DNA of 64,000 bases from Zhihengliuella sp. (GCF_031178195.1 NZ_JAPSJL010000002.1:309593-373592), one strand, 5' to 3'; shown: positions 37,484 to 48,967, counted from the stretch's first letter. Made by a program: numbers and translations. Notes: generated by a model not told the origin, from the letters alone.

Positions 37484-37996
37484 ATGGCGGAACGCGGCAC
37501 ACGGCTCGGCGTGGACGTCGGGCAGGCTCGCGTCGGCGTCGCCTCGAGCGACCCCGACGGCCTGCTGGCGACCCCGTGGCGGACCCTCACGCGCGACGAG
37601 AAGAAGGACTCCGACATCCGGGTCCTCGTCCGCCACGCGTGCGAGACGGGGGCCACGGTCGTCTACGTCGGCCTGCCCCGCAATCTCAAGGGCCACGACA
37701 CGGCCTCGACCCGCATGGCGCGCGACTACGCTGTTCTTGTTGCGGACGGGCTCGCCGCAGCCGGGAGCCGCGCCGTCGTGCGGCTGGTGGACGAGCGGCT
37801 GAGCACGGTCACGGCGCACCGGAGCCTCCACGAGGCAGGCGTCGGTAGCCGCCAGCACCGCGCCGTCGTCGACCAGGCGGCGGCGACCGCTATTCTGCAA
37901 CATGCGCTCGATATGGAAAGATCGCTCCGACGCGACGTCGGAGACGCCGTGGAGCCGAGAACCGGCATGGACGGTTCCCCAGGACAAAAGGACTAG
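37484..37996 (+). CDS. ruvX: Putative pre-16S rRNA nuclease / Holliday junction resolvase YqgF
   Basis: A 170-residue RNase H-fold protein. LGVDVGQARVGVASSD (about 7-22) holds the first catalytic Asp, VYVGLPRNLKG the central strand, and LVDERLSTVTA with the late DQAAATAILQ Asp complete the site. E. coli YqgF trims 16S rRNA precursors. The alaS-ruvX-mltG-aroE order is conserved in Actinobacteria. The ATG is 2 nt after alaS, so expression is coupled. Confidence 0.94.
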   Translation: MAERGTRLGVDVGQARVGVASSDPDGLLATPWRTLTRDEKKDSDIRVLVRHACETGATVVYVGLPRNLKGHDTASTRMARDYAVLVADGLAAAGSRAVVRLVDERLSTVTAHRSLHEAGVGSRQHRAVVDQAAATAILQHALDMERSLRRDVGDAVEPRTGMDGSPGQKD

Positions 37997-38002
37997 CCGC
38001 AG

Positions 38003-39466
38003 GTGAACGAGACACACGACACCCGGGGCGGCGAGAAAGACGAGGACCTCCTCCACGACGACGCCGGGGCGCCGTACCGACATCTACCCTCCGGACGGCG
38101 CCGCCGGGAGCCCTCGGCTCCGCTCGATCTGCACGACGCGGGCGGTCCCCGCCTGCCCGACCCCACGCGGTCCGACATCCGCCGGGGCGCCGTTCCCGCG
38201 CCCGCACCGGCCCCGGCCGTGCCGGTTCCCCCCGTCGAGGTGCCGGCGACGGAGCCCGTCGCGCCCGAGGAGGAGTCCCGCGCCTCCGCCGCCGCCGTCG
38301 CCGGGGCGCACGCCGCCCGCACGGAACCCCGCGTCAGGACGTTCGAGGAGGTGGTCATCCCGCCGCGGGACGACAAGCTCGAGGCCGCCCTGCAGGCCCG
38401 CCGCCGCCGGCGGCGCCGCCGCAACATCGTCATGGCGTCGGTCTTCGGCGTCTTCGTCGTCCTCCTGACCGTGGGCGCGCTGTTCCTGAACTCGCTCTTC
38501 AACCTCGAGCCGGAGGACTACGAGGGCCCCGGCGAGGGCGAGGTCACCTTCGCCGTCGAGTCCGGCTGGGGCGCCAACCGGGTCGCCAGCGAACTCGTGC
38601 GGCAGGAGATCGTCGCCTCGGAGGAGGCCTTCCTCCAGGCGCTGGCCGAGTCCGACGTCGAGAACAAGGAGATCCACCCCGGCGAGTTCCCCCTGCAGCG
38701 GCGCATCCCCGCGGTCGAGGCCGTGGAGGCTCTCGTCGGCAGTTCCGAGGCGCCCGTGCACTACGTGGCGATCCGGCAGAACATGCGCCTCGGGGCCGCG
38801 CTCGAGGCCATCGGCGAGGGCACCGGCGCCTCGGTCCAGGAGCTCACCGAGCTCTCGACCCAGCCGGCGGCATTCGGCCTGCCCGACTCCTACCCGAACA
38901 TCGAGGGGTTCCTCCACCCGGGCGAGTACCGCTTCCCGGTCGGGACGGAGCCGAAGGAGGTGCTCCAGCAGCTCGTCGATGCGACGGTCGCGACGCTCGA
39001 CGGGTTGGGCGTGGAGGATCCCCAGCAGCGCTACCGCGCGCTCACGATCGCGAGCATCCTCCAGGGCGAGTCCCGCCCCGGGGACTACGAGGCCGTGGCG
39101 GGAGCCATCGAGAACCGCCTCAACCCCGCCAACACGGAGACCGGCGGGTTCCTCCAGGTCGACTCCGCCGTTATCTACGGCCTGGACCGCTACTCGCTCG
39201 AGTTCACCGCGGAGGAGAAGGCCGATGCCTCGAATCCGTACAACACCTACCAGCACCCCGGCCTGCCGCCGACCCCGATCGGCTCCCCGGGCGATGCCGC
39301 GATCGAAGCCGCGGTGAACCCGCAGGAGAACGACTACTACTACTGGGTCACCGTCAATATCGAGACCGGCGAGACGAAGTTCGCGACCACGTACGAGGAG
39401 CACCAGCGCAACCAGCAGGAGTACCGCGACTACTGCTCTGCGAATCCGGAGGCCTGCGGACGATGA
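38003..39466 (+). CDS. mltG: Endolytic murein transglycosylase MltG (YceG-like)
   Basis: A 487-residue single-pass membrane enzyme that cuts nascent glycan strands and ends their growth. A disordered cytoplasmic arm of about 138 residues rich in Pro/Ala/Arg leads to the membrane helix at about 140-162 (VMASVFGVFVVLLTVGALFL). The extracytoplasmic YceG domain follows. Glu356 in IASILQGESRPGDY matches the catalytic glutamate, and LQVDSAVIYGL is the conserved partner segment. The long cytoplasmic arm is common in Actinobacteria. The start is GTG. The stop overlaps the aroE start (ATGA). Confidence 0.95.
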   Translation: MNETHDTRGGEKDEDLLHDDAGAPYRHLPSGRRRREPSAPLDLHDAGGPRLPDPTRSDIRRGAVPAPAPAPAVPVPPVEVPATEPVAPEEESRASAAAVAGAHAARTEPRVRTFEEVVIPPRDDKLEAALQARRRRRRRRNIVMASVFGVFVVLLTVGALFLNSLFNLEPEDYEGPGEGEVTFAVESGWGANRVASELVRQEIVASEEAFLQALAESDVENKEIHPGEFPLQRRIPAVEAVEALVGSSEAPVHYVAIRQNMRLGAALEAIGEGTGASVQELTELSTQPAAFGLPDSYPNIEGFLHPGEYRFPVGTEPKEVLQQLVDATVATLDGLGVEDPQQRYRALTIASILQGESRPGDYEAVAGAIENRLNPANTETGGFLQVDSAVIYGLDRYSLEFTAEEKADASNPYNTYQHPGLPPTPIGSPGDAAIEAAVNPQENDYYYWVTVNIETGETKFATTYEEHQRNQQEYRDYCSANPEACGR

Positions 39467-40359
39467 CGGACGAGACCCAGCAGCCTCGGGGGCGCGCCGC
39501 CGTCATCGGGAACCCGATCGGGCACTCGAAGTCCCCACGTCTGCACGCCGCCGCCTACCGCGCCCTCGGTGCCCGGATCGACTACGACGCCATCGAGGCC
39601 GACCCGCAGGACGCGAGGACGCTGGCCGGGCGGCTGCGCACCGAGCCCGGCTGGCGGGGGCTGTCCTGCACCATGCCGATGAAGGCCGCCATGGTGCCGT
39701 ACATGGACGACGTCTCCGACCGGGTCCGTCGCCTCGGAGTGCTCAATACCGTGGTCGTCGACGACTCGGGCGACCGCCCCCGTCTGCTCGGCGAGAACAC
39801 CGATGTCGACGGGATCATCCGGGCGCTCGCGGCCGGCGCGCCCGGCGGCCGGGACTCCTTCGCGGGCGGGCGACTGGCCGTCCTCGGGGCGGGCGGGACG
39901 GCCTCTGCAGCGATGGAGGCCGCCGCCTTGCTGGAGATCGCGACGGTCGACCTCGTCGTCCGTCACGCCGGCCGGGCCGCCGGCACCGTCGCGCTCGCCC
40001 GGGAGCTGGGGCTCGCCGTGCGGGTGCTGGACGCACCGGCCGCCGGTGCGGCGCTGGGGGAGTACGACGTCGTGGTCTCCACCCTGCCGCCGCGGGCGGC
40101 GGACCCGATCGTCGAGACGCTGCTCGCCTCGGACCCCCGAGCCGGTGCCCCGCTGCTCGATGTGGCGTACGACCCCTGGCCGAGTCGCCTCGTCGAGGCC
40201 TGGGGGAGCGCAGGTGGGCGGATCGTCGACGGGCTGGACATGCTGGTGCACCAGGCGGTCGAGCAGGCCCTCCGGTTCGCCCGGGCGGACCCGGAGGCCC
40301 GGGCCCTCGTCACAAACGTGATGTGTGACGCAGTGGGCACCCCGCGTCGTCGGGGTTGA
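39463..40359 (+). CDS. aroE: Shikimate dehydrogenase
   Basis: A 298-residue NADP-dependent enzyme that reduces 3-dehydroshikimate. The shikimate site [13 protein letters not shown] is at about 16-28, the catalytic lysine is in [14 protein letters not shown] follows, and the nucleotide loop [12 protein letters not shown] is at about 144-155. The end holds [13 protein letters not shown]. Overlap with mltG indicates translational coupling. It opens the aroE-aroC-aroK-aroB cluster. Confidence 0.94.
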   Translation: MTDETQQPRGRAAVIGNPIGHSKSPRLHAAAYRALGARIDYDAIEADPQDARTLAGRLRTEPGWRGLSCTMPMKAAMVPYMDDVSDRVRRLGVLNTVVVDDSGDRPRLLGENTDVDGIIRALAAGAPGGRDSFAGGRLAVLGAGGTASAAMEAAALLEIATVDLVVRHAGRAAGTVALARELGLAVRVLDAPAAGAALGEYDVVVSTLPPRAADPIVETLLASDPRAGAPLLDVAYDPWPSRLVEAWGSAGGRIVDGLDMLVHQAVEQALRFARADPEARALVTNVMCDAVGTPRRRG

Positions 40360-40385
40360 TCCGGAAGCGTGGCAGTATTGAGTCC

Positions 40386-41585
40386 ATGTTGCGTTGGTTG
40401 ACTGCGGGCGAATCCCATGGCCCGTCCCTCGTCGGAATTCTGGAAGGACTGCCCGCCGGGGTGTCGCTGACCACCGAGGAGGTGCAGGCCGCACTCGCCC
40501 GCCGGCGGCTCGGCTACGGTCGTGGCGCGCGGATGAAGTTCGAGCAGGACCAGGTCACCTTCGTGGGCGGCGTGCGCCATGGAGCCACTCAGGGCGGTCC
40601 CGTGGCGATCGAGGTCGGCAACACCGAGTGGCCGAAGTGGGAGAAGGTCATGAGCGCCGATCCCGTGGAGCAGGAAGTGCTCGACGGTCTGGCGCGCAAC
40701 GCGCCGCTGACCCGCCCGCGCCCCGGCCACGCCGACTTCGCGGGCATGCAGAAGTACGGGTTCGACGACGCCCGTCCGGTCCTCGAGCGCGCCAGCGCAC
40801 GCGAGACGGCCGCCCGCGTCGCCCTCGGCACGGCCGCGGCGAAGTTCCTGCAGCACCTGGGCATCCGGCTCGTCAGCCACACGGTCGCGGTCGGCACCGT
40901 CGCGGTCCCGCAGGGGACCGAGGTGCCGCGCCCGCAGGACGTCGTGGCCCTGGACAGCGACCCGTTGCGCTGCTTCGACCGGGAGACCTCGGAGGCCATG
41001 GTCGCGGAGGTGGACGCGGCGCACAAGGAGGGGGAGACCCTCGGCGGCGTCGTCGAGGTCCTCGCCTACAACCTGCCCCCGGGCGTCGGGTCCTACGTGC
41101 ACTGGGACCGGCGGCTCGACGCCCGGCTGGCCTCCGCGCTCATGGGGATCCAGGCCATCAAGGGTGTCGAGGTCGGAGACGGCTTCCTGACTGCCGCCCG
41201 GCGCGGATCCCAGGCCCACGACGAGATCCTGCGCGACGAGGAGGGGCGGATCATCCGCACCACGAATCGCGCCGGGGGCGTCGAGGGCGGCATGAGCATC
41301 GGCACGCCCCTGCGGGTGCGCGCCGCCATGAAGCCGATCGCCACCGTGCCGCGCGCCCTGCGGACGGTCGACGTCGCGAGCGGCGAGGACGCCAAGGCGC
41401 ACCACCAGCGCTCCGACGTCTGCGCGGTCCCGGCCGCCGGCGTCGTGGCCGAGGCCATGGTCGCCCTCGTGATCGCGCAGGGCATGCTCGAGAAGTTCGG
41501 CGGCGACTCCGTCGCCGAGACGCGCCGCAACCTGGACGCCTACCTGGACGCCATCCCGGCGGCTCTGGCGACGCCGCGGGCCTGA
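40386..41585 (+). CDS. aroC: Chorismate synthase
   Basis: A 399-residue FMN-dependent enzyme that makes chorismate from EPSP. The N-terminus [20 protein letters not shown] is the family signature and fixes the start at 40386 rather than the upstream 40356. The conserved [26 protein letters not shown] and [20 protein letters not shown] segments are intact. No ribosome binding site is visible before the ATG, so the message could be leaderless or rely on coupling to aroE 26 nt upstream. Confidence 0.96.
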   Translation: MLRWLTAGESHGPSLVGILEGLPAGVSLTTEEVQAALARRRLGYGRGARMKFEQDQVTFVGGVRHGATQGGPVAIEVGNTEWPKWEKVMSADPVEQEVLDGLARNAPLTRPRPGHADFAGMQKYGFDDARPVLERASARETAARVALGTAAAKFLQHLGIRLVSHTVAVGTVAVPQGTEVPRPQDVVALDSDPLRCFDRETSEAMVAEVDAAHKEGETLGGVVEVLAYNLPPGVGSYVHWDRRLDARLASALMGIQAIKGVEVGDGFLTAARRGSQAHDEILRDEEGRIIRTTNRAGGVEGGMSIGTPLRVRAAMKPIATVPRALRTVDVASGEDAKAHHQRSDVCAVPAAGVVAEAMVALVIAQGMLEKFGGDSVAETRRNLDAYLDAIPAALATPRA

Positions 41586-41607
41586 CCGCCACCGGAGCCG
41601 CATCGAC

Positions 41608-43345
<1,738 letters not shown>

Positions 43346-43346
<1 letters not shown>

Positions 43347-43846
43347 TGCAGGAGACTCACTGGATCGAAACCGGCATGCCGGGGATCAAGCGAGATCCCG
43401 AGACGCTGCTGCCGGTCATCGTCGATGAGGAGGAGGCGGAAGGGCTCCTCCGAGGGGAGGACCCGTGCGACGCCGTGGTCGTCCTCATCGCCCGCGGCCA
43501 GCTCCGGCAGGCGGCCGAGCTCGTGGCGGACGTGCGGCTGAACGAGCCGCAGAACATCCGGATGCGGCTGCTGGACACCGATCTCCAGCGGGCCATGGGC
43601 AACACCGAGGCCGCGATCCAGCGGCTCCGGGCCCTGCTGGAGGAGTTCTCCGGCACATCCCACGAGGCCACCATGCACCAGTACCTCGGCATCCTCTACT
43701 ACAACGCGGGCGATCTCACGGCTGCCCGCCACCGCTTCGAGAAGGCCCTCGAGCTCCACACCCGCGCCAACGCCCTCGAGCGTCGGACCGAGCTGGCCCG
43801 CCGCTCGCTGGAGGCCGTCGAACGACACGAGCACCTCGTACGCTAA
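43346..43846 (+). CDS. TPR-like helical protein of unknown function
   Basis: A 166-residue soluble protein. Residues about 45-160 look like two or three tetratricopeptide-type helix pairs, the clearest being YLGILYYNAGDLTAARHRFEKALELH (in two parts around residues 112-138). TPR folds mediate protein contacts. The ATG shares a base with the aroB stop, so it is the end of the aro unit. I know of no assigned role. The stop codon TAA begins the putative efp -10 TAAAAT. Confidence 0.78.
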
Positions 43847-43849
43847 AAT
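43844..43849 (+). promoter_or_regulatory. -10 hexamer of efp overlapping a stop codon
   Basis: TAAAAT begins with the TAA of the TPR gene, 92 nt before efp. The -35 is poor. Confidence 0.3.
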
Positions 43850-43935
43850 TGCTGAGGATCTTTGACAAGAGCCGGAGCTCGCCCGCGCCATCGGCGCACC
43901 GACGGGCACCGGCGCCCATACAGGAAGAGTAGTTC

Positions 43936-44499
43936 GTGGCAGATACCACCGATATCAAGAACGGCGTCGTCATCAAGATCGACGGCCAGCTGTGGCAGAT
44001 CGTCGAATTCCAGCACGTCAAGCCGGGCAAGGGTGGTGCATTCGTGCGCACCAAGATGCGCAACATCATGTCGGGCAAGGTCGTCGACAAGACTTACAAC
44101 GCCGGCGCCAAGATCGAGACCGCGACGGTCGACCGCCGCGACTACCAGTACCTGTACCAGGACGGCGAGGACTACGTCTTCATGAACCTGTCCGACTACG
44201 ACCAGATCACCGTCCCCGGTGCCCTGGTCGGCGACGCCGCCGGGTTCATGCTGGAGAACCAGGAGCTCGTCATCGCGATGCACGACGGCTCGCCGCTCTA
44301 CGTGGAGCTGCCGCCGTCGGTGGTGCTGGAGATCACCTACACCGAGCCGGGCCTGCAGGGCGACCGCTCCTCCGCTGGCACGAAGCCGGCGACGCTGGAG
44401 ACCGGCAAGGAGATCCAGGTGCCGCTGTTCGTCGAGCAGAACACCCGTGTGAAGGTCGACACCCGCACCGGCGACTACCTGGGGCGTGTCACCGAGTGA
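43936..44499 (+). CDS. efp: Elongation factor P
   Basis: A 187-residue EF-P that rescues ribosomes stalled at polyproline. Three beta-barrel domains are present. The loop that reaches the peptidyl-tRNA is [11 protein letters not shown], with Lys32 at the tip. The C-terminal signature ([12 protein letters not shown]) is intact. The start is GTG preceded by AGGAAGAG. The stop overlaps the nusB start, a usual efp-nusB arrangement. Confidence 0.97.
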   Translation: MADTTDIKNGVVIKIDGQLWQIVEFQHVKPGKGGAFVRTKMRNIMSGKVVDKTYNAGAKIETATVDRRDYQYLYQDGEDYVFMNLSDYDQITVPGALVGDAAGFMLENQELVIAMHDGSPLYVELPPSVVLEITYTEPGLQGDRSSAGTKPATLETGKEIQVPLFVEQNTRVKVDTRTGDYLGRVTE

Positions 44500-44909
44500 G
44501 TGCCCGCAGCAAGGCCCGGCTCCGGGCTCTCGAGGTGCTCTTCGAGGCCGACCAGCGCGGCGTCACCGCGCTGTCGGCCCTGCAGCAGCGCCGCGAGGCC
44601 AACGCGGACTGGACCGTCAATCCCTACACGATGACTCTCGTGGAGGGCGTGGTGTCGCAGCAGGAGCGGATCGACGAGATCCTGAGCACCTACGCGCGCG
44701 GCTGGACGCTGGACCGCATGCCGGCCGTCGACCGCGCCGCCCTGCGCCTGGGCACGTGGGAGATCCTGTTCAACGACGAGGTTCCCGACGGCGTCGCCGT
44801 CGCCGAGGCGATGTCGCTCGCCAAGGAACTCTCCACCGACGAGTCGCCGGAGTTCATCAACGGCCTGCTCGGCCGCATCCAGCAGATGAAGCCGACGCTC
44901 CTGGCCTAG
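44496..44909 (+). CDS. nusB: Transcription antitermination factor NusB
   Basis: A 137-residue all-helical RNA-binding protein needed for rRNA antitermination. It begins [21 protein letters not shown], and has [28 protein letters not shown] in the core and [12 protein letters not shown] near the end. The GTG start (44496) overlaps the efp stop by 4 nt. A strong hairpin follows. Confidence 0.95.
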   Translation: MSARSKARLRALEVLFEADQRGVTALSALQQRREANADWTVNPYTMTLVEGVVSQQERIDEILSTYARGWTLDRMPAVDRAALRLGTWEILFNDEVPDGVAVAEAMSLAKELSTDESPEFINGLLGRIQQMKPTLLA

Positions 44910-44964
44910 CGCCGCGGCTCCGGCCCAGACGCTCGGCGTCGGACTGTGGACCGGTCGGCGCCTC

Positions 44965-45007
44965 GAGGGCGCCATCCCCGCCGAATACCGGCGGGGATGG
45001 CGCCCTC
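44965..45007 (+). terminator. Terminator after nusB
   Basis: A 19-bp perfect stem (44965-44983 with 44989-45007) with loop AATAC. The plus-side flank is TGTCGTCC. It most likely ends the efp-nusB transcript. Confidence 0.75.
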
Positions 45008-45090
45008 TGTCGTCCAGGGGAGATCCTCGCCGGGTGCGGACCTGCGCAGGACCGATGTCGCTCTCCCGGAACGACAGGAGAGCCGACAGG

Positions 45091-45141
45091 AAGGGGCCGT
45101 GCTCGCGCCATCCCCGGAGGGTGGCGCGAGCACGGCCCCTT
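45091..45141 (-). terminator. Terminator after fabF
   Basis: A 20-bp perfect stem (45091-45110 with 45122-45141) with an 11-nt loop lies 46 nt past the fabF stop. It shares the 12-mer GCGCCATCCCCG with the nusB hairpin. Confidence 0.7.
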
Positions 45142-45186
45142 CGAGGGCGCGTCGCCGCGGCCGGCGTCGCGGTGCTGATGCTCCGG

Positions 45187-46425
45187 CTAGACGCTGCGGA
45201 TGGCGACGACGGCATTGTGGCCGCCGAAGCCGAACGAGTTGTTCAGCGCCACGATGGAGCCGCCGGGCAGCTCGCGCGGGGTACCGGTGACGACGTCGAG
45301 CGGGATATCGGGGTCCTGGTTCTCGAGGTTGATGGTCACCGGGGTCTTGCGGTGGTACACGGCCAGGACGCTCAGCACCGACTCCACGGCGCCGGAGGCG
45401 CCGAGCAGGTGCCCCATCTGCGACTTGGTGGCGGAGACCGCCACGTTGTCGACGTGCTGGCCGAGAGCGGCCTTGAGCGCGGTGTACTCCGGCTTGTCGC
45501 CGACGGGGGTGGACGTCGCGTGGGCGTTGACGTGGACCACGTCCTCCGGCTGGATCAGACCGTCGAACATGGCCGCCTTCAGGGCGCGCGTCGCGCCCAG
45601 GCCCTCCGGATCCGGTGCGGTGATGTGGTGCGCGTCGGCGGTCACGGCCGTGCCGGCGAGCTCGGCGTAGATCCGGGCGCCGCGGGCGAGCGCGTGCTCC
45701 TCCGCCTCGAGGACCAGCGCGCCGGCGCCCTCGCCCATGACGAATCCGTCGCGGTCGAGGTCGTAGGGCCGGGAGGCGTGCTCCGGGTCGTCGTTCCGGC
45801 GCGAGAGCGCCTGCATGGAGGCGAACGCGGCGAGCGGCATCGGGTGGATGGCTGCCTCGGCGCCGCCGACCACTACGACGTCGGCGCGGCCCGACCGGAT
45901 GATCTCCAGGCCGACGTCGACGGCCTCCGTGCCGGAGGCGCACGCGGACACCGGGGTGTGGGCCCCGGCGCGTGCGCCCAGGTCGAGGCTGACGGCCGCT
46001 GCGGGGCCGTTCGGCATGAGCATGGGGACCGTCATCGGCAGAACGCGGCGCGGTCCCTTCTCGCGCAGGGTGTCCCAGGCGTCGAGGAGTGTCCAGACGC
46101 CGCCGATGCCCGTGGCGAAGGCGACGCCGAGACGGTCCTGGTCCATCTCCGTGAGTCCGGAGTCGTTCCAGGCCTCGCGGGCCGCCACGACCGCGTACTG
46201 GGTGGAGGGATCCATCCGCTTCATCTCGACGCGGGAGAGCGTCTCGCTCGGGGGCGTGGTGACCCGGGCGGCGAAGGTGACCGGGAGGTTGAACTCCTCG
46301 ACCCAGTCGTCGGTCAGCGTGTGCGCACCGGAGACGCCCTTGAGGGCGTTCTCCCACAGGGTGGGCACGTCGCCACCGATGGGGGTTGTGGCACCTAGAC
46401 CGGTGATTACGACTTTGCGGGCCAT
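45187..46425 (-). CDS. fabF: Beta-ketoacyl-ACP synthase II
   Basis: A 412-residue elongating condensing enzyme of type II fatty acid synthesis. The active site is Cys162 (SACASGTEA), His302 (VNAHATSTP) and His403 (NSFGFGGHN), with Lys334. I chose the ATG at 46425 because AAAGAGAG is then 8 nt upstream; the GTG at 46431 would leave 2 nt. It is last in the fabD-fabH-acpP-fabF operon. Confidence 0.96.
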   Translation of the reverse strand: MARKVVITGLGATTPIGGDVPTLWENALKGVSGAHTLTDDWVEEFNLPVTFAARVTTPPSETLSRVEMKRMDPSTQYAVVAAREAWNDSGLTEMDQDRLGVAFATGIGGVWTLLDAWDTLREKGPRRVLPMTVPMLMPNGPAAAVSLDLGARAGAHTPVSACASGTEAVDVGLEIIRSGRADVVVVGGAEAAIHPMPLAAFASMQALSRRNDDPEHASRPYDLDRDGFVMGEGAGALVLEAEEHALARGARIYAELAGTAVTADAHHITAPDPEGLGATRALKAAMFDGLIQPEDVVHVNAHATSTPVGDKPEYTALKAALGQHVDNVAVSATKSQMGHLLGASGAVESVLSVLAVYHRKTPVTINLENQDPDIPLDVVTGTPRELPGGSIVALNNSFGFGGHNAVVAIRSV

Positions 46426-46508
46426 CAGCACATCTCTCTTTACACGAGGAAGACTACGTAGTGGGAGGCAGGTACCCGGCCGGGGAGGGATCCCCGCGGC
46501 CGGGTGGT

Positions 46509-46541
46509 AACGCGCCGCCGCCTGCCCGACGGCGGCGCGTT
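46509..46541 (-). terminator. Hairpin between acpP and fabF
   Basis: AACGCGCCGCCG (46509-46520) pairs with CGGCGGCGCGTT (46530-46541). A second GC hairpin (CCCGGCC/GGCCGGG, about 46476-46503) is close by. These could attenuate transcription or protect the acpP mRNA end, giving more acpP than fabF. Confidence 0.55.
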
Positions 46542-46550
46542 GGCAGGCGC

Positions 46551-46796
46551 TTAGGCCTGGGCGTTCGCGATGTAGCTGACTGCGTCGCCGACCGTCTTGA
46601 GGTTCTTGACTTCCTCGTCCGGAATCTTCACGTCGAACTTCTCCTCGGCGTTGACCACGATGGTCATCATCGAGATGGAGTCGATGTCCAGGTCATCGGT
46701 GAAGGACTTGTCCAGCTGAACGGCGTCGGTGTCCAGTCCGGTCTCTTCGTTAACAATCTCCGCCAGACCGGCCAGGATCTCTTCGTTGCTCGCCAT
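46551..46796 (-). CDS. acpP: Acyl carrier protein
   Basis: An 81-residue acidic carrier. The phosphopantetheine attachment Ser40 is in DLDIDSISMM, where DSIS replaces the common DSLD/DSLS. Helix II and the TVGDAVSYI end are conserved. AAAGGAAAG precedes the ATG. It sits between fabH and fabF. Confidence 0.97.
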   Translation of the reverse strand: MASNEEILAGLAEIVNEETGLDTDAVQLDKSFTDDLDIDSISMMTIVVNAEEKFDVKIPDEEVKNLKTVGDAVSYIANAQA

Positions 46797-46890
46797 GAGG
46801 GCTTTCCTTTCTCGTTGTGCCGGGTGGTCCCGACGTTGTGTCCCGTCCGCAGTGGACGGGTAACCATTGGAACGTTCGTCCTAGGCAAGC

Positions 46891-47946
46891 CTAGGGCAGA
46901 ACGACGACCTGGGCGCCGAACACCAGTCCGGCACCGAAACCGATCTCGAGGGCAAGCCCACCGGACAGGCCGGGGTTCTCCTGCAGGAGCCGGTGCATGG
47001 CCAGGGGAATCGACGCCGCGGAGGTGTTGCCCATGTCGGCGATGTCTCGCCCGACGGCGACGGACTCGGGGAGCTTGAGCTGCTTGACCATCTCGTCGAT
47101 GATCCGCATGTTCGCTTGGTGCGGGATGAAGGCGGCCAGATCCTCGGGGCCGACGCCGGCGGCATCCATGGCCTGCTGGGCGACCTTCGCCATCTCCCAG
47201 ACGGCCCAGCGGAACACGGTCTGCCCGTCCTGGCGGAGAGTGGGCCAGAGCTTGGCCTCGGTCTCCGCGACGAGCGCGCTGCCCTCGGGGTCGGCCTCGG
47301 CCGCCAGGGCGATCTCGCGCAGGTCGAGCATCGAGTGGGTCATGCCGATCGTGGACCACTTGGAGCCGTCTGAGCCCCAGATCGACGGCGCGATGCCGGC
47401 CGTCTCCGAGGGGCCGATCACGACGGCGCCGGCGCCGTCGCCGAGCAGGAAGGAGATCGTGCGCTCGTGGTTGTCGATCACGTCGGAGAGCTTCTCCGCA
47501 CCGACGACGAGGACGTAGTCGGCGGCTCCCGAACGGACCAGCGCATCCGCCTGGGCGACGCCGTAGCAGTAGCCCGCGCAAGCCGCCGAGATGTCGAACG
47601 CGGGCGCGGGAGTGGCGCCCAGCCGGTCGGCCAGCGCGGCCGCCGCCGACGGCGTCGCGTACGGGAACGTGACCGTGGAGACGATCACGGCGCCGAGCTG
47701 CGCGCCCTCGATGCCGGCGGCCTCCAGGGCCTCGCGGCCGGCCGTCTCGGCCATGTCCAGGAGCGAGACGTCGGCGGACGCGCGGCGGCGCGTGACGATC
47801 CCTGTGCGCTGGCGGATCCACTCGTCCGAGGAGTCGATCCACTGGCAGACGTCGTCGTTGGTCACCACGACGTCGCCGCGATATGCGCCGAGGCCGAGGA
47901 ACCGGCTGCCGGCGTTCGTCGGCGCGAGCTTGAGTTCGGTGGGCAT
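46891..47946 (-). CDS. fabH: Beta-ketoacyl-ACP synthase III
   Basis: A 351-residue initiating condensing enzyme that joins acetyl- or branched acyl-CoA to malonyl-ACP. The triad is Cys123 (ISAACAGYCYG), His276 (IPHQANMR) and Asn307 (GNTSAAS). Actinobacterial FabH enzymes often prefer branched primers; that is family knowledge. The ATG lies 8 nt after the fabD stop. Confidence 0.96.
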   Translation of the reverse strand: MPTELKLAPTNAGSRFLGLGAYRGDVVVTNDDVCQWIDSSDEWIRQRTGIVTRRRASADVSLLDMAETAGREALEAAGIEGAQLGAVIVSTVTFPYATPSAAAALADRLGATPAPAFDISAACAGYCYGVAQADALVRSGAADYVLVVGAEKLSDVIDNHERTISFLLGDGAGAVVIGPSETAGIAPSIWGSDGSKWSTIGMTHSMLDLREIALAAEADPEGSALVAETEAKLWPTLRQDGQTVFRWAVWEMAKVAQQAMDAAGVGPEDLAAFIPHQANMRIIDEMVKQLKLPESVAVGRDIADMGNTSAASIPLAMHRLLQENPGLSGGLALEIGFGAGLVFGAQVVVLP

Positions 47947-47954
47947 GGTGCTCC

Positions 47955-48878
47955 TTAGGCGGTGTGCTCGGCGACGAACGCGCGGGCGGAGTCGAGGTCT
48001 TCGGGGCTCTTCAGCGCGAGGGTGGCGACGCCCTTGAGGCCGCGCTTGGCGAGCCCGGCGAGGGTTCCGGCCGGGGCGAGCTCGAGCAGGCCCGTGACGC
48101 CGAGGTCGGCGAGCCGCTCCATGCACAGGTCCCAGCGGACGGGGCGGGAGACCTGCGCGACCAGGCTGGCGAGGTTGGCCCGCCCGTCGACGACGACTCC
48201 GCCGTCGTAGTTGCTCAGGAGGGTCAGTCGCGGGTCGTCGGGGGAGAGCTCGGGAGCGAGCCGCTCCAGGACCGAGACCGCCGGTGCCATGTGCCGGGTG
48301 TGGAAGGCGCCGGCGACCTTCAGCGGGATCACGCGCGCCTTCGCGGGCGGAGCCGCGGCGAAGGCGTCGATCTCCTCGAGCGTGCCCGCGGCGACGGTCT
48401 GACCGCCTCCGTTGGCGTTCGCGGCGGCGAGGCCTGCGGCGTCGATGGCGGCGCGGACCTCGTCCGGGTCCCCGCCGAGCACGGCGGCCATGCCCGTGGG
48501 CGTGGCCGCTGCCGCCTCCGCCATCGCGTTGGCGCGCTCGCGGACGAAGACCATCGCATCCTGCTCGGTCAGGGCGCCGGCGATCGCGGAGGCCGTGATC
48601 TCGCCGACGGAGTGCCCGGCGACCACGGTGCGGTCCGGGACGGCGCCGTCGGAGAAGAGGGCTCGAGCCGTGACGAGTCCAGCCGCCACGATCAGCGGCT
48701 GGGCGACGGCGGTGTCCTTGATCGTCTCCTCGTCGGCGGCTGTCCCGAAGTGCGTCAGATCGCGCCCGGTCAGCTCCGAGAGCTGGGCGAGATGGTCGGC
48801 GACGCCGGGCAGCTCGAGCCAGGGCGTCAGGAAACCGGGGGTCTGGGAGCCCTGTCCGGGGCACACAATTGCAAGCAC
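47955..48878 (-). CDS. fabD: Malonyl-CoA:ACP transacylase
   Basis: A 307-residue acyltransferase that loads malonate onto ACP. The nucleophile Ser90 is in AGHSVGE, the partner His193 is in VAGAFHTRHM, and the N-terminal PGQGSQ motif is present. The start is GTG with a GGAAA upstream. It is the first gene of the fab operon after fasR. Confidence 0.96.
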   Translation of the reverse strand: MLAIVCPGQGSQTPGFLTPWLELPGVADHLAQLSELTGRDLTHFGTAADEETIKDTAVAQPLIVAAGLVTARALFSDGAVPDRTVVAGHSVGEITASAIAGALTEQDAMVFVRERANAMAEAAAATPTGMAAVLGGDPDEVRAAIDAAGLAAANANGGGQTVAAGTLEEIDAFAAAPPAKARVIPLKVAGAFHTRHMAPAVSVLERLAPELSPDDPRLTLLSNYDGGVVVDGRANLASLVAQVSRPVRWDLCMERLADLGVTGLLELAPAGTLAGLAKRGLKGVATLALKSPEDLDSARAFVAEHTA

Positions 48879-48943
48879 GTTTCCAGCTTTCCAATAATCG
48901 AGGGCCGACCCCGGTGTTCCGGTGCACCAAGCTCACCGAGGCG

Positions 48944-48964
48944 TCTTGTAGGGATCCTACAAGA
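48944..48964 (-). promoter_or_regulatory. Palindrome overlapping the putative fabD -10
   Basis: TCTTGTAGG (48944-48952), a 3-nt centre and CCTACAAGA (48956-48964) form a perfect 9-bp inverted repeat. On the minus strand it contains TAGGAT, a -10-like hexamer that would start the fabD mRNA about 70 nt before its GTG. No T-run follows, so an operator is likelier than a terminator. FasR is the obvious candidate binder, by inference. Confidence 0.5.
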
Positions 48965-48967
48965 GGA

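Noticed and set aside
44910-45186. CRISPR-like or insertion-sequence inverted repeats between nusB and fabF
   Set aside because: There are only two hairpins, without spacers, target duplications or transposase, and they sit where terminators are expected.
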